Shown in pieces: positions 24,701 through 31,997 of a DNA stretch of 64,000 nt. Source of the DNA: Micromonospora echinaurantiaca. Its GTDB lineage: Bacteria; Actinomycetota; Actinomycetes; Mycobacteriales; Micromonosporaceae. The translations under genes were made by a program, and so were the position numbers. The notes under the pieces were generated by a model, which worked only from the letters and a program-made list of their open reading frames with translations, did no database searches and was not told the origin of the DNA. Numbering within the stretch: the first letter of the stretch is position 1; every line of letters starts with the position of its first letter. The DNA is taken from the NCBI RefSeq assembly GCF_900090235.1, contig NZ_LT607750.1, forward strand, positions 6,591,501 to 6,655,500. The letters run 5' to 3'.

Positions 24701-26036
24701 CCCGCCGCGGCACATCTACGACGAGGCGAACGTGCTGCTGGACTCGACCATCCCGGCGGGCAGCCGGATCCGGCTGCAGAAGGACCCGGCCAACAGCACC
24801 ACGTACGCCATCGACTTCGTCAACCTGGAGCAGGTGGCGCCGCGGGCCAACCCGGACCCGGCGAAGTACAAGGTGCCGAACGGGTTCAGCCACTCCGACG
24901 TGCAGAACGCCCTGGACGCGGTCCGGATGGACACCACCGGCACCCTGGTCGGCGTCTACCTGCCGGCCGGCACGTACGAGACCGCGCAGAAGTTCCAGGT
25001 CTACGGCAAGGCGGTCAAGGTGGTCGGCGCCGGCATGTGGTTCACCCGGTTCCAGACGCCGGTGTCCCAGCAGAACACCGACGCCGGCTTCCGGGTGGAG
25101 TCCTCGGCCAGTGGGTCGTCCTTCGAGCACCTGGCCTTCTTCGGCAACTACACCAACCGCATCGACGGCCCCGGCAAGGTCTGGGGTGAGCTGCGCGACG
25201 TCGACAACCTGACGCTGGACAACGTCTGGGTCGAGCACACCGTCTGCGCGTACTGGGGGGTGAGCGTCAGCGGCCTGAAGATCACCAACAGCCGCTTCCG
25301 GAACACCTTCGCCGACGCGGTCAACATGACCAACGGCAGCACCGACAACCTGGTCAGCAACTCCGAGGGCCGGTCGAACGGCGACGACGCGTTCGCCCTC
25401 TTCTCGGCCATCGACCAGGGCGGGTCCACGGCCAACCACGGCAACGTCTTCGAGAACCTGACCGCCACGCTCACCTGGCGGGCGGCCGGGATCGCGGTGT
25501 ACGGCGGCTACGACAACATCTTCCGCAACCTCTACATCGCGGACATGCTGACGTACTCCGGCATCACGATCAGCTCGCTGGACTTCGGCTATCCGTTCAT
25601 CGGGTTCGGCGCCAGCCCGCCGACCCAGTTCCAGAACATCTCGCTGATCCGGGCCGGCGGCCACTTCTGGGGCGCGCAGACCTTCCCGGCGATCTGGGTC
25701 TTCTCGGCGTCGAAGGAGTTCCGCGGCATCCGGGTGTCCGACGTGGACATCGTCGACCCCACGTACTCGGGGATCATGTTCCAGACCAAGTACAACGGGA
25801 GCCAGCCGGAGAACCCGATCACCGACACGGTCTTCACCAACGTGTCGATCTCCGGGGCGCGGCGCAGCGGTGACGCGTTCGACGCCAAGTCGGGCTTCGG
25901 CATCTGGGTCAACGAGATGCCCGAGCAGGGCCAAGGCCCGGCCGTCGGCTCGGCCACCTTCGTGAACCTGCGGCTGACCGACAACTGGCAGGACATCCGC
26001 AACACCACGTCGACCTTCACCATCAACCGCAGCTGA
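21750..26036 (+). CDS. Large secreted GH87-type alpha-1,3-glucanase, multi-domain
   Basis: 1428 aa from ATG 21750 (GGAAGAAGG upstream). Order: signal peptide (1-30); discoidin 1 (31-163) and 2 (171-306); FN3 1 (311-400) and 2 (404-494); discoidin 3 (495-637); two CARDB-type domains (~640-749 and 750-867); a CBM6/35-like domain (~870-1030); C-terminal beta-helix (~1034-1428). The helix carries D1189 (FADAVNMTN) and D1212-D1213 (SNGDDAFALF), the same Asp, +23, +24 pattern as its neighbour. This inverts the domain order of the previous gene: binding modules first, catalysis last. The array should bind insoluble glucan or cell walls. The FN3 pair is nearly identical at DNA level. Confidence 0.8.
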   Translation: MSRLRTRVVAALAVLGLAVTAAPAPPAVAAGGPNLAAGRTAAASSGNGPYVAANLTDGNPATYWESSGALPQWAQVDLGSGRSIDQVKLKLPAGWEARTQTLSVQGSADGSGFNTIVASAGRAFSPANGNTVTLDFPATTTRYVRVVITANTGWGAAQLAELEVYGAAASSANLASGRTMTASAHADVYIAGNANDGNQGSYWESANNAFPQWLQVDLAATVSVNRLVLKLPAGWDARTQTITVQGGTNGSTFGTIVASAGYAFTPGANNTVTITFTAASTRYLRLLFTGNTGWPAGQLAELEVYGPATGDTQPPSAPGNLAYTEPASGQIRLTWSASTDNVGVAGYDVYANGTLRTSVSGGTLSYTDTQPAGVTVSYVVRARDAAGNVSADSNTVTRTGDTGDTVAPTAPSSLAYTQPAAGQIRLTWTASTDNVGVTGYDVYANGALRGSVNGSTLSYTDNQPDTATVSYVVRARDAAGNVSANSNTVTRTGSTPGGSNLAVDKPITASSMVHVFAAANANDDDVTTYWEGAPGAYPSTLTVALGANASISALVVKLNPDPVWGPRTQTFQVLGREQSASGFSTLVGSATYSFSPTGSNTVTIPVSATAADVRLQFTANSGSSNGQVAELQVIGVPAPNPDLTVTGISVSPAAPVETDPITLSATVRNAGAAASAATTVDLHLGTTKVGTAAVGPLAAGASTTVSANIGPRDAGSYQVGATVDPANTVIEQNEANNGHTSPTALTVSPVASSDLVASAVTWSPGTPSAGATVSFAVTIRNQGTIASAGGGHGITLTVRTDTGTVVRTLTGSYSGTIAAGGSVGPVNLGTWTAANGRYTVRVVLADDANELPVKRPNNTSERSLFVGRGANLPYDMYEAEEGSVGGGAQLVGPNRTIGDLAGEASGRRAVTLNSTGAYVEWTTRAPANALVTRFSIPDAPGGGGITSTLNVYVNGVLHKPISLTSKHIWLYGAEASPSDSPSAGPPRHIYDEANVLLDSTIPAGSRIRLQKDPANSTTYAIDFVNLEQVAPRANPDPAKYKVPNGFSHSDVQNALDAVRMDTTGTLVGVYLPAGTYETAQKFQVYGKAVKVVGAGMWFTRFQTPVSQQNTDAGFRVESSASGSSFEHLAFFGNYTNRIDGPGKVWGELRDVDNLTLDNVWVEHTVCAYWGVSVSGLKITNSRFRNTFADAVNMTNGSTDNLVSNSEGRSNGDDAFALFSAIDQGGSTANHGNVFENLTATLTWRAAGIAVYGGYDNIFRNLYIADMLTYSGITISSLDFGYPFIGFGASPPTQFQNISLIRAGGHFWGAQTFPAIWVFSASKEFRGIRVSDVDIVDPTYSGIMFQTKYNGSQPENPITDTVFTNVSISGARRSGDAFDAKSGFGIWVNEMPEQGQGPAVGSATFVNLRLTDNWQDIRNTTSTFTINRS

Positions 26037-26050
26037 GCCGGCAGCGAACG

Positions 26051-26088
26051 GGGCGCCGCCGGGAGGAACCACCCTCCCGGTGGCGCCC
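26051..26088. terminator. Strong terminator at the end of the glucan operon
   Basis: GGGCGCCGCCGGGAGG (26051-26066) pairs with CCTCCCGGTGGCGCCC (26073-26088), 16 bp with one wobble and a 6-nt loop. It lies between the convergent glucanase and enoyl-CoA hydratase genes and probably serves both. No T-run is present, as is usual in high-GC actinobacteria. Confidence 0.75.
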
Positions 26089-26126
26089 GCCGTTCCGAGC
26101 CGCCCTCGGGTTGCGGCAGGACCGGG

Positions 26127-26891
26127 TCAGTCGGCCGGGGCGCCGTGCCGTCCGGCGCCGGCCGCGAACCGGGCCGCGCCGGCCGCCGCATCGGCGGCCA
26201 GCGAGTCCATCCCGTACGCCAGTTCGGTGGCGAGCGCCGCCGGCTCCGACAGGCCCGCGCCGGCCAGCACCGAGGCCCGGTCGTTGCGCAGACAGGTCTG
26301 CGGGTGTCGGGCGATCTCGGCGGCCAGCCGCTCGGCCGCCGCCCGCGCCTCACCCGGCGCGACCAGCCGGTTCACCAACCCGATGGCGTACGCCTCCGCG
26401 GCCGGCACCGGCCGGCCGGTGAGGATCAGGTCCATCGCCCGGCTCTCGCCGATCAGCCGGGGCAGCCGGACCGTCCCGCCGTCGATCAGCGGCACCCCCC
26501 ACCGCCGGCAGAACACCCCGAGCACCGCGTCGGACTCGGCGACCCGCAGGTCGCACCAGAGCGCCAGCTCCAACCCGCCGGCCACCGCGTACCCGGAGAC
26601 GGCGGCGATCACCGGCTTGGTCAGGGTCATCCGGGTGGGCCCCATCGGGCCGTCGCCCTCCGCCTCCACCCGGTTGCCGCTCGGCGTGCCGATCGCCTTC
26701 AGGTCGGCCCCCGAGCAGAAGGTGCCGCCGGCCCCCCAGAGCACGGCCACCGCCGCGTCGGGGTCGGCGTCGAAGGCCCGGAACGCGTCGGCCAGTGCCC
26801 GGGCGGTCGGCCCGTCGACGGCGTTGCGCGCCGCCGGCCGGTCCAGGATCACCGTGGTCACCGGCCCGTCGCGTTCGACCCGTACGCCCAT
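26127..26891 (-). CDS. Enoyl-CoA hydratase/isomerase (crotonase family)
   Basis: 254 aa from ATG 26891. Crotonase marks are GVRVERDGPVTTVILDRPAARNAVD at the N-terminus, the oxyanion-hole segment GTFCSGADLKAIG, GYAVAGGLELALWCDLRVA, and the WGVPLIDGGTVRLPRLIG helix. The second catalytic Glu region reads as GGTVRL, where classic hydratases have a Glu-containing motif. Hydratase, isomerase or another crotonase chemistry therefore cannot be separated. It is cytoplasmic, a single gene divergent from the Rieske protein, and has no obvious beta-oxidation neighbours. Another frame stays open far beyond 26891 but does not resemble the family there. Confidence 0.85.
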   Translation of the reverse strand: MGVRVERDGPVTTVILDRPAARNAVDGPTARALADAFRAFDADPDAAVAVLWGAGGTFCSGADLKAIGTPSGNRVEAEGDGPMGPTRMTLTKPVIAAVSGYAVAGGLELALWCDLRVAESDAVLGVFCRRWGVPLIDGGTVRLPRLIGESRAMDLILTGRPVPAAEAYAIGLVNRLVAPGEARAAAERLAAEIARHPQTCLRNDRASVLAGAGLSEPAALATELAYGMDSLAADAAAGAARFAAGAGRHGAPAD

Positions 26892-27053
26892 CGGCACAGC
26901 ATGCCCCCGGCGGTGCCGGCCCGCCAGAGGCGGCCGGCAGCCGACCCGACCGGCGTTGCCCGACTGCGGTGCCGGCGGCCCGTCGTCACGTACGGCGGCG
27001 GATCCGTCACCGCCGACCGGTTTGCGACCGCGAACGCCGGGAAGTCGGTACGG

Positions 27054-27905
27054 GTGCGAGCACTGTTGACGAAGATCGAACAGAACACCCGGCTGGACCG
27101 GGTGGGTGACCGGTTGCAGCGCGCGGTGCAGGCGACGCTGCGGCCGCAGCGGGTCCGCGACCTGCTGCACGGGGTGTGGCTGGGCCACCCGTTGCACCCG
27201 GCGATGGTGCAGGTGCCGGTGGGCGCCTGGATCAGCGCGGCGGTTCTGGACGTGCTGCCCGGGCAGCAGCGGGCGGCCACCACGCTCACCACGCTGGGCA
27301 CGGTGAGCGCCCTGCCGGCGGCGGTCGCCGGCCTCAACGACTGGGCCGCGCTCGCCCCCGACCAGCGCCGGGTCGGCCTGGTGCACGCCGCGTCCAACAC
27401 CGTCGCCCTGGCCTGCTACGCCGGCTCGGTGAGCGCGCGCCTGCGCGGCCGGCACGGGCTCGGCCGCGCCCTCGGCATGATGGGGCTCGGCGCGGCGAGC
27501 ATGGGCGCCTACATCGGCGGGCACCTGGCGTACAAGCAGGGCGCGCAGGTCAACCAGAGCATCTCCGAGCTGCACCGGATGAGCGGCGGCTGGCATCCGC
27601 TGGGCGACCTGGCGGCCCTGCCGCAGCGCGAGCTGATCACCCGGGAGATCGACGACGTGTCGGTGATCCTCTACCGGCACGGCGACGACGTGACGGTGAT
27701 GCTGGAGCGCTGCCCGCACCAGAGCGGCCCGCTCGGCGAGGGTGAGGTGCAGGTGGTCGACGGGCACGAGTGCGTGGTCTGCCCGTGGCACGGCAGCACG
27801 TTCCGGCTCAACGGCGGCGAGGTCGTGCACGGCCCGTCCGGCAACGACCAGCAGATCCTGCCCACCCGGGTCCGTGCGGGCGTGCTGGAGGCACGGCTTC
27901 CCTGA
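27054..27905 (+). CDS. Membrane DUF2231 domain fused to a Rieske [2Fe-2S] domain
   Basis: 283 aa from GTG 27054. The N-terminal half is a DUF2231-type membrane domain with LLHGVWLGHPLHPAMVQVPVGAW and about four hydrophobic helices (TLTTLGTVSALPAAVAG, ASNTVALACYAG, GMMGLGAASMGAYIGGHLAY). The C-terminal ~100 residues are a Rieske domain with cluster ligands C-P-H (ERCPHQSGPLGEGEV) and C-P-W-H (CVVCPWHGSTF). The pair suggests a membrane-tethered electron carrier. The partner oxidase is not in the window. Fusions like this occur in actinobacteria; function is unassigned. Confidence 0.88.
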   Translation: MRALLTKIEQNTRLDRVGDRLQRAVQATLRPQRVRDLLHGVWLGHPLHPAMVQVPVGAWISAAVLDVLPGQQRAATTLTTLGTVSALPAAVAGLNDWAALAPDQRRVGLVHAASNTVALACYAGSVSARLRGRHGLGRALGMMGLGAASMGAYIGGHLAYKQGAQVNQSISELHRMSGGWHPLGDLAALPQRELITREIDDVSVILYRHGDDVTVMLERCPHQSGPLGEGEVQVVDGHECVVCPWHGSTFRLNGGEVVHGPSGNDQQILPTRVRAGVLEARLP

Positions 27906-28020
27906 CCCCGCGGTGGCGCGCTGACTCGGTGGCGCGCGGTCCGCAACCACGCGACTGTGCCCCCGGCGGGTCGCGTCGCTCGTCGGCGTGTCGTGGGCTG
28001 CGAGCGAGGTGGCCGTAGAG

Positions 28021-28062
28021 CTTGATGACTCTGCGGCATATTCATGCCGGAGAGTCATCAAG
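28021..28062. repeat. 42-nt near-perfect palindrome (candidate dispersed intergenic repeat)
   Basis: CTTGATGACTCT (28021-28032) is the exact complement of AGAGTCATCAAG (28051-28062). Inside it CGGCAT pairs with ATGCCG around an ATTC loop, with a single mismatch between stem parts. The element is much less GC-rich than its surroundings. It stands alone between two convergent genes, over 100 bp from either stop, so it is not an ordinary stop-proximal terminator. A REP-like repeat or protein-binding site is possible. Confidence 0.7.
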
Positions 28063-28117
28063 CCTCTGTGGATGTGTCGCCGGACCGGCGTGACCGTCGG
28101 TGACGATCCCCGCACCT

Positions 28118-28134
28118 CCGGCCTGCTCGGCCGG
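28118..28134 (-). terminator. Weak candidate terminator after the Tad operon
   Basis: CCGGCC (28118-28123) and GGCCGG (28129-28134) pair around a TGCTC loop, with further CC/GG pairs outside one mismatch. It lies about 60 nt past the end of the last leftward gene of the Tad operon. The stem is short, so the call is tentative. Confidence 0.35.
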
Positions 28135-28192
28135 TGGTTCCGGGGCCGAGCTAGGTAGCAGGGCCGGTGTGGGCGCTCCCTGGGCAGTACAG

Positions 28193-29503
28193 CTAGTCGC
28201 GGCGGTGCCGGCCCACCGGGAGCTCTCCGGCCGCGCTCGCGTGCGCTCTGGCCTGGCCGCGCCCGGATCTCGCACCACGCACGGCGCCGCCTCGCCGCCG
28301 GGCGGTGCCGCCGAGCCCGCTGGAGTCGGCGCGCACGGTGGCCGGGCGGCGGCGCAGGCCGAGGACGGCGCCGACCTGGGCGCCGACGATGCTGGCCACG
28401 GTCAGCACGGCGGCGACCGCCAGCGGCCGGTTCATCCGATCCGCCTCGCCTGCCCTTGCCGCCCCGACCGTCACCGGGGCGCCGCCGGGTGCCTGCGCTT
28501 CCGGCGGAGCCGCTCCCGGCCGTCCCTGCGTTGCCCCGGCCGAGCCTTCAACGGCCTGGCCGGAGCCGGCCTTCCCCTGGGCCACCCGACCCGGCGTGGT
28601 CTGGCCCGGGGCCTGCTGGCCCGCGGCGGCCTTGCCCGGGGCGGGCTGTTCCGGTGCGGTCCGGCCGGGGATCGGGCGACCAGGGAGTGCGGGCCGGGTG
28701 GGGCGGGCGACCAGGCGGCCGGTGGCGTGCGGGCGGGCGCCCCGGTCGCTGGCCTGCGCGGGCAGCTTCAACAACTGGCCGGCGCGGATCCGGTCCGGGT
28801 CGTCCAGCCGGTTGAGCCGCGCCAACTCCCGGTAGTCGCCGAACTCGCCCAGGTACCGCTCGGCGACGGCACCGAGGTAGTCCCCCTTCGCCACCCGGTA
28901 GACGGGCGTGCCGGCACCCGGCGCCCGGCTCCCCGACCCGCCCGCGCCGGGCGACAGCGCGCCCGACCCGCCCGCGCCGGGCGACAGCGCGGGCGACGCG
29001 ATCGAGTACCAGGCGGCTTCGGACGCCGACGGTGGGACCGATGCCGGCACCAGCGGCGCGACCGCGGCCGGGGCCGCCGGCTGGGCGTACGGCTGCATGG
29101 TGGCCGTGGCGGCGCTCGCCGCCGGCGCGGTGGCGACGATCAGCGCGACCGACCCGACCAGCGCGGCGGCCGCGCGCTGCTGGCGGCTCATCCCGGGCAG
29201 CCGGGGCGCCGGTCGGCGCAGCGCCTGCGCCCCCAGTTCGACCAGCACGGAGAGGGCGAAGCTGGCCCAGCCCAACCAGCCGGCCAGCGCCAGCGCCCGC
29301 AGGAAGAGCCGGCCGTCGTCGCGGCTGGTCAGGGTGGCGCCGATCTCGCCGACGGTGGGCACGTGGTCGGGCAGCGGGTTGCCGGCGAGAGCGAGCAGCG
29401 CCACCGGCCCGCCGACCAGCACCGCGCAGAGCACGACGAGCGCGACGAACCCGGTCAGGATCCGTCCGGTCCGCCGTGCCACGGAGCGACCCGATGCGGC
29501 CAT
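28193..29503 (-). CDS. LysM-domain membrane protein at the end of the Tad operon
   Basis: 436 aa. The N-terminus has three hydrophobic segments (VALVVLCAVLVGGPVALLAL; LALAGWLGWASFALSVLVEL; AAALVGSVALIVATAPAASA). A Pro/Ala/Gly-rich spacer with a near-duplicate SPGAGGSG motif follows. A single LysM domain reads YRVAKGDYLGAVAERYLGEF ... LARLNRLDDPDRIRAGQLLKLP. Then come a long Pro/Gly/Gln-rich tail and a fourth helix (PLAVAAVLTVASIVGAQVGAVLGL). LysM binds peptidoglycan, so it may tie the pilus machinery to the wall. It lies 15 bp after the TadG-like gene and ends the operon. Confidence 0.85.
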   Translation of the reverse strand: MAASGRSVARRTGRILTGFVALVVLCAVLVGGPVALLALAGNPLPDHVPTVGEIGATLTSRDDGRLFLRALALAGWLGWASFALSVLVELGAQALRRPAPRLPGMSRQQRAAAALVGSVALIVATAPAASAATATMQPYAQPAAPAAVAPLVPASVPPSASEAAWYSIASPALSPGAGGSGALSPGAGGSGSRAPGAGTPVYRVAKGDYLGAVAERYLGEFGDYRELARLNRLDDPDRIRAGQLLKLPAQASDRGARPHATGRLVARPTRPALPGRPIPGRTAPEQPAPGKAAAGQQAPGQTTPGRVAQGKAGSGQAVEGSAGATQGRPGAAPPEAQAPGGAPVTVGAARAGEADRMNRPLAVAAVLTVASIVGAQVGAVLGLRRRPATVRADSSGLGGTARRRGGAVRGARSGRGQARAHASAAGELPVGRHRRD

Positions 29504-29518
29504 GGCTGCCTTCCTTCC

Positions 29519-29947
29519 CTACGGCGCCTCGGTGAGCGCCCGCGCGGTGGCCTCCCCGGAGACGGTGACGGTGTCGTCAAAGCCGAAGAGGCCGAGCATG
29601 GACCTGCGGTAGGTGACGGTGACCTCGACCCGGACGAGGGTCTCGCCGTCGACGGTCGGGAAGCTCACCGTGTGCCGGGTCGCGCCGGCCGCGGCGAGGT
29701 AGTCGGCTATCGCCCGGCGCGCCTGGGGCTGGTTGATCCGCTTCGGCCCGCCCTCGATCGCGGTGGCCCGGTCGATGGCCTGGCCGCCCGTCCGGGCCGC
29801 CTCGGCGGCGAGGTTGTCGGCCCGCTGCAGGGTGCGTAGCTGCCCCGCGCCGTCGAAGGCGAGACCGATGATCGCCAGGACGCCGACCATCGTCACGGCG
29901 AGGAACACGCTCACCCGGCCGGTGTCGTCGGCGCGGCGGGCGTTCAT
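29519..29947 (-). CDS. TadG-like pilus assembly protein
   Basis: 142 aa. A short basic N-terminus precedes one hydrophobic helix (VSVFLAVTMVGVLAIIGLAFDGAGQLRT), the classic RGxVxxFLAVxMxxLLxxxGLxxDG opening of actinobacterial TadG-like proteins, then a small extracytoplasmic domain. The start overlaps the previous TadE stop by 4 bp, so translation is coupled. Such proteins are minor pseudopilins or assembly factors anchored in the membrane. It is shorter than proteobacterial TadG, with no von Willebrand domain. Confidence 0.8.
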   Translation of the reverse strand: MNARRADDTGRVSVFLAVTMVGVLAIIGLAFDGAGQLRTLQRADNLAAEAARTGGQAIDRATAIEGGPKRINQPQARRAIADYLAAAGATRHTVSFPTVDGETLVRVEVTVTYRRSMLGLFGFDDTVTVSGEATARALTEAP

Positions 29948-30423
29948 CCCCGGCTCCGGTAGCGGTCCAGCGGCGAGGTGAAGCTCGCCGCCACCCGGTT
30001 CCCGGCCGGCATTCCGGGCAGCGCCGCGAGCTGGATGTCCGCGAAGGAGACCGTGCAGGCCACCTGGACGGTGACCGTCGCCTCCTGCCCGGCGCGGCTG
30101 CGGAACGCCGCGTCGAAGGTGGCCGGGTTGCCCCGTACCGAACCGCTGAAGGTCACCTCCGGGATGCCCGCGCAGTCCAGCCCACGCCAGACCAGTTGCC
30201 GGCGGGCCGCCTCCCGCGCCGCACGCCGGGCGGTGGCCGGGTCCCGGGAGATCGACGCGGCCCGGGCGGCGTCGTGCGCGGCGGCGTCGATCGCCTCGGC
30301 CGCCACCGCGGTACGCCCGGCCACCCCCGCCAGCACGATCAGCGCGATGAAGGCCGGCGCCAACACCGCCACCTCGATGGAGACCGAGCCCCGCTCGGCG
30401 GTACGCCTCACGGCTCGGTCCAC
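29944..30423 (-). CDS. TadE-like pseudopilin (second copy)
   Basis: 159 aa. The N-terminal segment ERGSVSIEVAVLAPAFIALIVLAG matches the TadE pattern of a charged leader, a Glu a few residues into a hydrophobic helix, and a prepilin-peptidase-type boundary. The rest is an extracytoplasmic domain with two Cys (DCAGIPE and VACTVS) that may form a disulfide. It overlaps the preceding gene by 16 bp and the following one by 4 bp. It is probably processed by the A24 peptidase encoded at 38125. Confidence 0.85.
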   Translation of the reverse strand: MDRAVRRTAERGSVSIEVAVLAPAFIALIVLAGVAGRTAVAAEAIDAAAHDAARAASISRDPATARRAAREAARRQLVWRGLDCAGIPEVTFSGSVRGNPATFDAAFRSRAGQEATVTVQVACTVSFADIQLAALPGMPAGNRVAASFTSPLDRYRSRG

Positions 30424-30848
30424 CGTTCCACCGTCCCGTGCGCGGTCTGGCGCACCGGAAAGTCCACGCCGGGGATCACCGACAGGGAGCGTCCGCGCAC
30501 CGTGCAGGTCACCTCGGTGGCGCTGGTGACGCAGTTCGGTCCGGGGTCGTCCCAGCCGACCAGCCAGTCGCCGGCGGCCCGCAGGAAACGGGTGGCCCGC
30601 GCCTCCCCGGCCCCGGGCGGGGCCTGGTGCAACCGCTGCGCGTTGACCGCGCTCTGCGCCGCGTTCAGCGCGGTGGCCCGGGCCACGAACCAGACCGCCA
30701 CCTGGATGGAAGCGAAGAGCAGCACCAGGATCAGCGGCAGCAGCACGGCCAACTCCACCGGGTTGGCCCCCCGGTCAGCGGGCGGGCGCGGGCGCCGGGC
30801 GGTGGCGGCGACCGCCCGGCGCCCGCTGGAGAAAGCCGTGTGACGCAT
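30408..30848 (-). CDS. TadE-like pseudopilin (first copy)
   Basis: 146 aa. After an Arg/Ala-rich leader comes DRGANPVELAVLLPLILVLLFASIQVAVWF, again with Glu near the start of the helix as in type IV pseudopilins. Two Cys (NCVTS, TCTV) sit in the small external domain. It is about the size of its neighbour but divergent, so this is an old duplication or a functionally split pair of minor pilins. It overlaps the second TadE gene by 16 bp. Confidence 0.85.
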   Translation of the reverse strand: MRHTAFSSGRRAVAATARRPRPPADRGANPVELAVLLPLILVLLFASIQVAVWFVARATALNAAQSAVNAQRLHQAPPGAGEARATRFLRAAGDWLVGWDDPGPNCVTSATEVTCTVRGRSLSVIPGVDFPVRQTAHGTVERWTEP

Positions 30849-30854
30849 CGCCGA

Positions 30855-31058
30855 TTACTGCGGGTTCTTGTGGCCCGGGATGGCGTTCATCCAGTCGTTG
30901 GCCTTGGCCAGCGCCACCCCGGTGACCACCGTGGCCACGAAGACCAGGCCGAAGATGATCACCGCGGTGGGCACCGGGCTGTCGCCGCGCTCGCCGTCGC
31001 GGCGCAGCTCGGCCAGGCGCGTCGTCAGCGCGACGTGCAGGTAGGTGACGAGGGACAT
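30855..31058 (-). CDS. Small Flp-like membrane peptide
   Basis: 67 aa with one hydrophobic segment (PTAVIIFGLVFVATVVTGVALAKANDW) after a charged N-terminus (RLAELRRDGERGDSP). Position and size between tadC and tadE fit the major Flp pilin, and the GDSP boundary before the helix could be the processing site. The usual Flp Glu at position +5 and the following Tyr are not visible. It is therefore either a divergent pilin or a membrane accessory peptide. Spacing is tight on both sides (6 and 23 bp). Confidence 0.6.
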   Translation of the reverse strand: MSLVTYLHVALTTRLAELRRDGERGDSPVPTAVIIFGLVFVATVVTGVALAKANDWMNAIPGHKNPQ

Positions 31059-31081
31059 GACGTACTCCTTCTCTTACCGGG

Positions 31082-31957
31082 TCAGACCCGGGCGATGAAC
31101 GGATAGACGGCGAAGCCGAGCAGGACGAAGACGAGCAGCGCGCCGGGGATGTCCAGCCGGCTGGTCACTCCCTCCGCGCGGGCCAGGTTGTCGGTACGGA
31201 TCTGGTCCCGCAGCGAGTCGGCCCGGCTGCGCAGGGTCTCGTGCACCTGGGCGCCCTCGCTGCCGGAGGAGCGCATGATCGCGCCCACGTCGCCCAGTTC
31301 CGGGATGCCGATCCGGTCGGCGAGGTCGCGCAGCTCGTCCCAGGGCGAGTGCATCTGCAACTGGGCCAGCCGCAGCGCCTCCCGGAGCCGGTCGAAGACC
31401 CAGCCGTCGCAGACCGCCGCGGCCCGCTCCAGCGACTGCACCGGCCCGTGGGCGGCGCTGAGCTGCAACGCCACCAGGTCCAGGTAGGTGCAGACCGCCT
31501 GGCGGAACTCGTCCCGCGCGGCGTCCGCCCGGGTGAGCACCGCGCGGTGGGCGAGCAACGCGCCGAGCAACGCCATGCCGAGGCTGCCCAGCACCGGTAC
31601 GACCACCGGCACCCCGATGCCGAGCACGAACAGGGCCACCCCGAGCACGCTCGGCATGGCGAGCCCGACCAGCGCGGAGAGCAGCAGCGACAGCGCGTAC
31701 TGCTCGGGGGTGCGGTCGATCAGCGCGAGCTGCCGGTGCGGCGGTCGCAGCCAGCGGGACAGGCCGGCGAGCCACTCCAGCCGGCGGCCGGTGGCGGTGG
31801 CGGCCCGCCCCGGGCCAGCGGCCGGCTGGTGCAGCCGGCGCAGCGCGGGGCCGAGCGCCGGAGTCGCCGGCACCAGCTCCCGGACCACCAGGAACAGGCC
31901 GAGCCCGACCGTGGCCCCGCCGCAGACCGCGATCGCGAGCTGCCAGTTGCCGATCAT
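31082..31957 (-). CDS. tadC: TadC-like inner-membrane platform protein (type II secretion F family)
   Basis: 291 aa. Hydrophobic segments lie near the N-terminus (LAIAVCGGATVGLGLFLVVREL), in the middle (VPVVVPVLGSLGMALLGALLAH) and at the C-terminus (IPGALLVFVLLGFAVYPFIARV). The T2SSF cytoplasmic domain contains REALRLAQLQMHSPWDELRDLADRIGIPELGDVGAIM, a typical TadC stretch. It pairs with TadB to form the membrane platform that the TadA ATPase drives. It starts 40 bp after tadB. Confidence 0.88.
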   Translation of the reverse strand: MIGNWQLAIAVCGGATVGLGLFLVVRELVPATPALGPALRRLHQPAAGPGRAATATGRRLEWLAGLSRWLRPPHRQLALIDRTPEQYALSLLLSALVGLAMPSVLGVALFVLGIGVPVVVPVLGSLGMALLGALLAHRAVLTRADAARDEFRQAVCTYLDLVALQLSAAHGPVQSLERAAAVCDGWVFDRLREALRLAQLQMHSPWDELRDLADRIGIPELGDVGAIMRSSGSEGAQVHETLRSRADSLRDQIRTDNLARAEGVTSRLDIPGALLVFVLLGFAVYPFIARV

Positions 31958-31997
31958 CCTCGTCCTCCGTTCCGCCCCGCGAGGTCCGGGCGCGCGC

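Noticed and set aside
28193..29503. The Pro/Gly/Gln-rich part of the LysM protein as a tandem DNA repeat
   Set aside because: Only short, imperfect SPGAGGSG-type units are present; this is low-complexity linker sequence, not an array.
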